From Lentisphaeria bacterium UBA1829 (lineage in GTDB: Bacteria > Verrucomicrobiota > Lentisphaeria > Victivallales > UBA1829): a stretch of DNA of 10,215 nt. The stretch covers positions 1 to 10,215 of the forward strand of contig DDJH01000174.1 of the NCBI GenBank assembly GCA_002338895.1. Reading direction: 5' to 3'. Both the position numbers and the translations under genes were made by a program. Positions within the stretch are counted from its first letter, which is position 1, and each line of letters begins with the position of its first letter. The notes under the pieces were generated by a model. That model had not been told where the DNA came from. It was given only the letters and a program-made list of their open reading frames with translations, and ran no database searches. Shown here in pieces: positions 6,396 through 10,215 of this stretch.

Positions 6396-7415
6396 ATGAA
6401 AAAAACGTTTTCTCCGCAGGCTTCCGCGATCACGGCGATTGTGCTTTTGCTTCTTCTGGCACTCGGAATCGGCCTGGCGATTCATGCACGGTCCGCACAG
6501 ACCGGCCGGGAGACCGGTCAAACCCGCTATCTGAAGCTCGGGCACGGACTTCCCACCGATCATCCGGTCCATCAGGCGATGACAAAATTCGCGGAACGGC
6601 TCAAAGAGCGTTCCGGAGGGAAGTTGCAGATTCGAATTTATCCATCCGGGATGATCGGTTCGGAAGCGGAATGTCTGAAACAGGTGCAGAACAATCAGAT
6701 TGATATATCCAAGACCTCCACGGCGGTGCTGGAATCCTCGGTTCCGGAACTGATTGCGCTCTCCATTCCATACGTGTTCCGGGATTCGGATCATTTCTGG
6801 AAAGTTCTGGACGGACCTCTCGGGGAACAGATCGGCGATTCGCTCCCGGGCATGCGCGCCCTCACCTATTACGACGCCGGAGAACGCAGTTTTTACACGA
6901 CCCGGAAACCGATCCGCCAGGTCAGCGATCTCAAGGGACTCAAAATCCGCACGCAGCAGAGCCGCTCCGCGATGGACATGGTCACACTGCTGGGAGGAGC
7001 GCCCACCCCGATTCCGTGGGGCGAACTTTACACCGCGCTTTCCCAGGGGACGGTGGACGGAGCGGAAAATAATCTTCCCAGCTTTGATACGGGACGCCAC
7101 ATGGAGGTCTGTAAATATTTCACGTTCAGCCGCCACTCCCGCGTTCCGGATGTTCTGGTCATCAGCCGGGCGACCTGGGAGAGCCTGACGCCGCAGGAGC
7201 GCAAATGGATCACGGAAGCCGCCCGGGAATCCAGTCTGTATCAGCGGGAACTCTGGAAGGAGGCGGAAAAACTGGCGCGCGAACGGGCCGAAAAACAGGG
7301 GGTCCGCTTCCTGAACGTTGACACGGCGGAATTCGCCGACCGGATGAAACCCATGTATGATTCCATGCCGGCAAAGACGGCGGAACTCATCCGCAAAATC
7401 CGCGAGGTGAAATAA
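6396..7415 (+). CDS. dctP: TRAP transporter solute-binding protein, DctP family
   Basis: Extracytoplasmic substrate-binding subunit (339 residues) of a tripartite ATP-independent periplasmic transporter; it binds an organic acid and delivers it to the membrane subunits. Residues about 11-29 form a hydrophobic signal sequence, with SAQ near residue 35 a possible cut site. Mature-domain motifs follow family order: YLKLGHGLPTDHPVHQAMTKFAERL (45-69), IRIYPSGMIGSE (79-90), SIPYVFRD (123-130), DLKGLKIRTQQS (178-189) with Arg185 at the conserved carboxylate-binding position, and GELYTALSQGTVDGAENN (209-226). The conserved Arg indicates a carboxylate ligand; uronates, other sugar acids and C4-dicarboxylates are all possible, and the glycosidase context favours a sugar acid by inference only. 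Its stop overlaps the start of the next gene by one base. Confidence 0.93.
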   Translation: MKKTFSPQASAITAIVLLLLLALGIGLAIHARSAQTGRETGQTRYLKLGHGLPTDHPVHQAMTKFAERLKERSGGKLQIRIYPSGMIGSEAECLKQVQNNQIDISKTSTAVLESSVPELIALSIPYVFRDSDHFWKVLDGPLGEQIGDSLPGMRALTYYDAGERSFYTTRKPIRQVSDLKGLKIRTQQSRSAMDMVTLLGGAPTPIPWGELYTALSQGTVDGAENNLPSFDTGRHMEVCKYFTFSRHSRVPDVLVISRATWESLTPQERKWITEAARESSLYQRELWKEAEKLARERAEKQGVRFLNVDTAEFADRMKPMYDSMPAKTAELIRKIREVK

Positions 7416-7903
7416 TGCTGGAACGAACGGCGGCGATTCTTTTGAAAATTCTGAATATCTGTCTGGCATCGGCGGTGGCGCTTCTCACGCTGGATGTTCT
7501 CCTGGGAGTCGGATCGCGCTACCTGTGGGGAGCACAGATCAAGTGGACCGAGGAGCTGGCGACCGTGCTGCTGATCTGGGTGAGTTTTCTCGGAACCGCC
7601 GCCGCGTTTGAGGCAAAAGCGCATCTGGGAATTGATCTTCTTGTGGAGAAGTTCGATCCGGGGATCCGCAGGAAAAGTGCGCTGGGAGTGCATGTTCTCA
7701 CGTTGATTTTTGTGATTCTGGTGTTTGAAATCGGAGGGATCGGACTGGTTCTGCAGGCGGTCCGGCACAGGAATGTGCTTCCGGCGCTGCAGGTTTCCGA
7801 TGTGATAGAGTTTCTTCCGCTTCCGGTGAGCGGAGTGTTTATTCTGGTGTTTGAACTCCGAGCGCTGGGACGGGAAGTGCGGAGAAAGGAGGAGAGAGAA
7901 TGA
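7415..7903 (+). CDS. dctQ: TRAP transporter small membrane subunit, DctQ family
   Basis: 162-residue inner-membrane subunit with four hydrophobic segments (about residues 8-30, 45-66, 82-105 and 124-148), the usual DctQ topology. The stretch GVGSRYLWGAQIKWTEELATVLLIWVSFLGTAAAFEAKAHLGIDLLVEKF holds the typical family pattern: W-x-E-E in the second segment and A-x-x-x-K-x-H-x-G-I-D after it. DctQ pairs with the large DctM subunit. The ATG overlaps the dctP stop (TAATG) and GAGGTG upstream serves as ribosome site; the 3' end overlaps the dctM start by 4 bases (ATGA), so the three genes are translationally coupled. Confidence 0.92.
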   Translation: MLERTAAILLKILNICLASAVALLTLDVLLGVGSRYLWGAQIKWTEELATVLLIWVSFLGTAAAFEAKAHLGIDLLVEKFDPGIRRKSALGVHVLTLIFVILVFEIGGIGLVLQAVRHRNVLPALQVSDVIEFLPLPVSGVFILVFELRALGREVRRKEERE

Positions 7904-9201
7904 CGGAAGTGGCGGTGGTGCTGGTTTTGATTTTTTTTGTTCTTCTGCTCTGCAATGTTCCGGTGGCGGTGGCGATCGGGACGGCGTCGCTGGCGGCGGT
8001 CTATGCAAACGGGGGGATGGGGGCGCCGGAGAGGATTGTTGCGGATCGGATGGTCAGCGGGGTGAGTTCCTTTTCGCTGCTGGCGATTCCGTTTTTCGTC
8101 CTTTCGGGAATTCTGATGGGACGCGGAGGAATGGCGCGGAGGCTGATTGATTTCGCCAATGCGCTTGTCGGCCGTTTTCCGGGAGGACTTTCCTATGTCA
8201 ACACGCTGACGTGCATGCTGTTCGGTTCGATTTCCGGATCGGCGGCAGCGGCGGTCTCGAGCGTCGGAGGGTTCATGCTCCCGGAGATGGAGCGGAACGG
8301 ATACCAGAAGGAGTTCAGTGTGGCGCTGACCACGGTTTCCGCAACGACGGGACTGGTGATTCCGCCTTCGAATATCATGATTGTATATGCGGTGGCCTGT
8401 GGATCGGTGTCGATTGCGGCCATGTTTCTTGCGGGGGTCGTTCCGGGGATCGTGATGGGAGTGTGCATCATGGCGGTCTGCGTGCTCCATGCGTGGATCA
8501 AAGGGGACAGGGGGGGAAAAGGGGCGAGTTTGAAAACGATTCTGCTGACGTTCAAACGGGCGTTTCTGAGTCTGTTTCTGATGGTGGTCATCATCGGGGG
8601 GATTCTCGGGGGAGTGTTCACGGCGACGGAAGCGGCGGCGGTGGCCGTCGCCTATTCTCTGATTCTCTCCATGCTGGTCTACCGGGAGGTGCGTCTGCGG
8701 GATCTTCCGGAAATCCTGCGCCAGACCGGCGTGACGACCGCCGTGGTGATGTTTCTGATCGCCGTCAGTTCGGCCATGAGCTGGATCATGACCATTGCCA
8801 ATATTCCGCAGGCGATCAGCGCCGGACTTGTGTCGATCTCGCAGAATCCGTTTGTTCTGATTCTGATTATCAATGTGATTCTGCTGCTCGTCGGGACGTT
8901 TATGGACATGACGCCGGCGGTGCTGATCTTCACGCCGATTTTCCTGCCGATTGCGCGGACAGTCGGAATGAGCGATCTTCAGTTCGGCATCATGATGATC
9001 GTGAATCTGTGCATCGGGCTGTGCACGCCGCCGGTGGGGTCGTGTCTGTTTCTCGGCTGCGGAATCGGAAAGACCACGATTGCGGCGGTCACGCGGCCGA
9101 TGCTGATGTTCTTTGCGGCGATTCTGGCGGCGCTGGCGCTGACGGCCGCTTTTCCCTCGCTGTCGCTCTGGCTCCCCGGAGTTGCCGGGCTGCTGAAATA
9201 G
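7900..9201 (+). CDS. dctM: TRAP transporter large membrane subunit, DctM family
   Basis: 433-residue polytopic membrane protein that forms the ion-coupled transport channel of the TRAP system. Family motifs are visible in order: LLCNVPVAVAIGTASLAAV near the start, FSLLAIPFFVLSGILMGRGGMARRLIDFANALVGRFPGGLSYVNTLTCMLFGSISGSAAAAVSSVGGFMLPEMERNGY (with the SGSA loop), TTGLVIPPSNIMIVYA, ATEAAAVAVAYSLIL, and the late VGTFMDMTPAVLIFTPIFLPIA and NLCIGLCTPPVGSCLFLG. Length is usual for the unfused subunit, with about 12 membrane segments. AAGGAGG lies 5 bases before the ATG. It is the last gene of the operon and ends 7 bases from the stop of the convergent AraC-type gene. Confidence 0.95.
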   Translation: MTEVAVVLVLIFFVLLLCNVPVAVAIGTASLAAVYANGGMGAPERIVADRMVSGVSSFSLLAIPFFVLSGILMGRGGMARRLIDFANALVGRFPGGLSYVNTLTCMLFGSISGSAAAAVSSVGGFMLPEMERNGYQKEFSVALTTVSATTGLVIPPSNIMIVYAVACGSVSIAAMFLAGVVPGIVMGVCIMAVCVLHAWIKGDRGGKGASLKTILLTFKRAFLSLFLMVVIIGGILGGVFTATEAAAVAVAYSLILSMLVYREVRLRDLPEILRQTGVTTAVVMFLIAVSSAMSWIMTIANIPQAISAGLVSISQNPFVLILIINVILLLVGTFMDMTPAVLIFTPIFLPIARTVGMSDLQFGIMMIVNLCIGLCTPPVGSCLFLGCGIGKTTIAAVTRPMLMFFAAILAALALTAAFPSLSLWLPGVAGLLK

Positions 9202-9208
9202 ACGGGAT

Positions 9209-10072
9209 CTATCCGGTCCGGCCGGCGGAGCGGAAACGGCCGGGCGTTTCGCCGAAAAAGCGCCGGAACATCCGGCTGAAATAGTAGACATTCGAAAAAC
9301 CGGCTTTGACGGCGATCTCCTTCATGGGTTCCTCGGTCTCCTGAAGCAGGAACTGCGCCTTTTTCATCCGGACGTTCAGCACGAGATCCTGAAACGGGAC
9401 TCCGAGCAGTTCCACGCACAGATGGCTCGCCCGGGAAACGGAAACCCCCAGATGCGCCGCCAGATCCGGCAGCGTGATTCCGCCGCAGCCGTACCGGAGA
9501 ATATATTCCCGGATCATCTCCTTGCGTCCGGAGGCGTGACTCTCCTTCCGGTTTTCCTGCATCAGGCGGGCATAGAACGCCGTTCCGAGCAGGAGGCACT
9601 CCTGGATGAGCGGATCGCGTTTTTCCGCGGGAAACTCCGGAAGAGCGCTCCACCCGGTTCGGAACTCCTCCTTCGCCGGAACCTCGGGTCCGCGGAAGGG
9701 GCCGACATAGAAGATCAGTTCCAGCACACCGTCCCATACAAACGGGACAATCAGCTCCGTCACACCTTTCCAGCAGTGATGCAGGAACGGTTCTCCGCTC
9801 CGGAGGCACACCTGTTCCACCCTTGCCGCGCAGTCCTGCAGACACAGTTTGTTGTATTTCCGGTTTGAATACCGCTTCCGCACGCAGTACTCCGCGTGAT
9901 GGGCCATGCACTTGGAAAAGAGAAACGATCCATCCGGCATGTACCAGCGGCTGCTCATTGCATGAATGGTCAGAAAAAGTCCGTGACGGCTGCGGAACAG
10001 TTCGAGACCCTGTTTTACAAAATCCGGCAGATCGGGAGCGATATATTTATCGAAATATTCTATTCTTTCCAT
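9209..10072 (-). CDS. AraC-family regulator with Cys-rich PocR-like sensor domain
   Basis: Predicted transcription factor of 287 residues. The C-terminal part (about 185-282) holds the two AraC helix-turn-helix motifs: GGITLPDLAAHLGVSVSRASHLCVELLGVPFQDLVLNVRM and PMKEIAVKAGFSNVYYFSRMFRRFFGETPGRFR. The N-terminal part resembles the PocR ligand-binding domain (GLFLTIHAMSSRWYMPDGSF, a run of Cys, then HHCWKGVTELIVPFVWDGVLELIFYVGPF), and has six Cys at 55, 63, 77, 81, 89 and 100. The PocR call is by pattern only. The gene is convergent with the TRAP operon and could control it, or the divergent gene starting at 10170. The ATG at 10072 has no ribosome site and lies about where transcription should begin, so the mRNA may be nearly leaderless; the next Met is residue 39, inside the sensor domain. 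Confidence 0.88.
   Translation of the reverse strand: MERIEYFDKYIAPDLPDFVKQGLELFRSRHGLFLTIHAMSSRWYMPDGSFLFSKCMAHHAEYCVRKRYSNRKYNKLCLQDCAARVEQVCLRSGEPFLHHCWKGVTELIVPFVWDGVLELIFYVGPFRGPEVPAKEEFRTGWSALPEFPAEKRDPLIQECLLLGTAFYARLMQENRKESHASGRKEMIREYILRYGCGGITLPDLAAHLGVSVSRASHLCVELLGVPFQDLVLNVRMKKAQFLLQETEEPMKEIAVKAGFSNVYYFSRMFRRFFGETPGRFRSAGRTG
9216..9245 (+). terminator. GC-rich hairpin after dctM, possible terminator
   Basis: CCGGCCG (9218-9224) pairs perfectly with CGGCCGG (9237-9243) across a 12-base loop, and the stem can extend by a G-T wobble and a G-C pair. It lies 14 bases after the dctM stop, inside the 3' end of the convergent regulator gene. Only GTTT follows the stem, so function as an intrinsic terminator is uncertain. 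Confidence 0.3.
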
Positions 10073-10081
10073 AATAATATA

Positions 10082-10109
10082 AATATACAGCGTTTTTCTG
10101 CATTGTCAA
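10082..10109 (-). promoter_or_regulatory. Promoter of the PocR-like AraC gene
   Basis: On the minus strand a perfect TTGACA (10109-10104) is followed after 16 bases by TATATT (10087-10082), 5 of 6 to consensus. Transcription would start at about 10076-10073, that is 1-4 bases before the ATG at 10072. The -35 box is shared with the plus-strand promoter. Confidence 0.65.
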
Positions 10110-10131
10110 ACCGGACTTTGCATGGTATAAT
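10103..10131 (+). promoter_or_regulatory. Strong promoter of the gene starting at 10170
   Basis: TTGTCA (10103-10108, 5 of 6) and a perfect TATAAT (10126-10131) stand 17 bases apart, and TGG directly before the -10 box makes it an extended -10. Transcription would start near 10138, giving a leader of about 32 bases. Its -35 box covers the same base pairs as that of the divergent promoter. Confidence 0.7.
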
Positions 10132-10169
10132 GAAAGGAAAGAAACTCAACAGAAGAAGGGAGCCGGAGA

Positions 10170-10215
10170 ATGAATGATGCAGAGAAGAAGGGAAGGTCGG
10201 TCCGCGTCAAACGGA
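10170..10215 (+). CDS. Start of an unidentified gene, cut by the window edge
   Basis: Only 15 codons are visible (MNDAEKKGRSVRVKR). They are led by AGGGAG 7 bases upstream of the ATG and by a strong promoter. The basic start is compatible with a DNA-binding protein, but the family cannot be told. Another ATG at 10174 in a different frame is less well placed relative to the ribosome site. Confidence 0.55.
   Translation, partial: MNDAEKKGRSVRVKR

Noticed and set aside
6378..7469. Minus-strand open frame (363 codons) antisense to dctP
   Set aside because: The plus-strand dctP has promoter, ribosome site and family motifs; the antisense product shows none.
7519..9291. Long minus-strand open frame (590 codons) across dctQ and dctM
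   Set aside because: Its product is rich in Arg, His, Gln and Asn in the way typical of an antisense reading of membrane protein genes; dctQ and dctM have clear family motifs and ribosome sites.
1..10215. CRISPR arrays, tRNA or rRNA genes, insertion sequences, phage or defence genes
   Set aside because: Looked for on both strands; no regularly spaced repeats, cloverleaf-like segments, transposase motifs or terminal inverted repeats were seen.

Overview
The window looks like a carbohydrate-use region from a Lentisphaerota (Victivallales-like) bacterium. This placement is an inference. It rests on a prepilin-type protein with the [32 protein letters not shown] N-terminus that is hugely amplified in that phylum, on GH5 glycosidases placed next to AraC/GntR regulators, and on the moderately high GC content with Shine-Dalgarno-led genes. 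No rRNA, tRNA, CRISPR array or insertion sequence was seen.

Left part (1-4683): all genes are on the minus strand. A GntR-type regulator with a LacI-like sensor (28-1047) lies downstream of a three-gene operon read from about 4310 towards 1309. The operon encodes a pseudopilin-like protein (3484-4209), a small exported protein of unknown function (2866-3444) and a secreted GH5 glycosidase with an N-terminal beta-sandwich-like region (1309-2850). It has a clear promoter (TTGACA-17-CATAAT) flanked by two copies of a 14-bp direct repeat, which is a candidate operator. A 10-bp perfect inverted repeat follows the GH5 stop.

Middle (4684-6395): an AraC-family activator (4732-5613) is divergent from the operon and is its obvious candidate regulator. 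Convergent to it is a broken GH5 gene (5667-6006). Its signal peptide and first beta-strand region are joined, out of frame, to its last 39 codons, so the whole catalytic core is missing. A 389-bp spacer follows, ending in a near-consensus promoter with a perfect palindrome abutting its -35 box.

Right part (6396-10215): a complete tripartite TRAP transporter operon (dctP-dctQ-dctM type, overlapping stops and starts) is transcribed from that promoter. It converges, with a 7-bp gap, on a second AraC-family regulator whose N-terminus resembles a Cys-rich PocR-type sensor (9209-10072). That regulator's promoter and the promoter of a further plus-strand gene (from 10170, cut by the window edge) share one -35 box. 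The spacing suggests that the regulator is made from a nearly leaderless mRNA.

Taken together the locus could sense a polysaccharide-derived compound, degrade the polymer outside the cell (GH5, pseudopilin, small exported protein), and import an acidic product such as an uronate through the TRAP system. The substrate cannot be read from the sequence.
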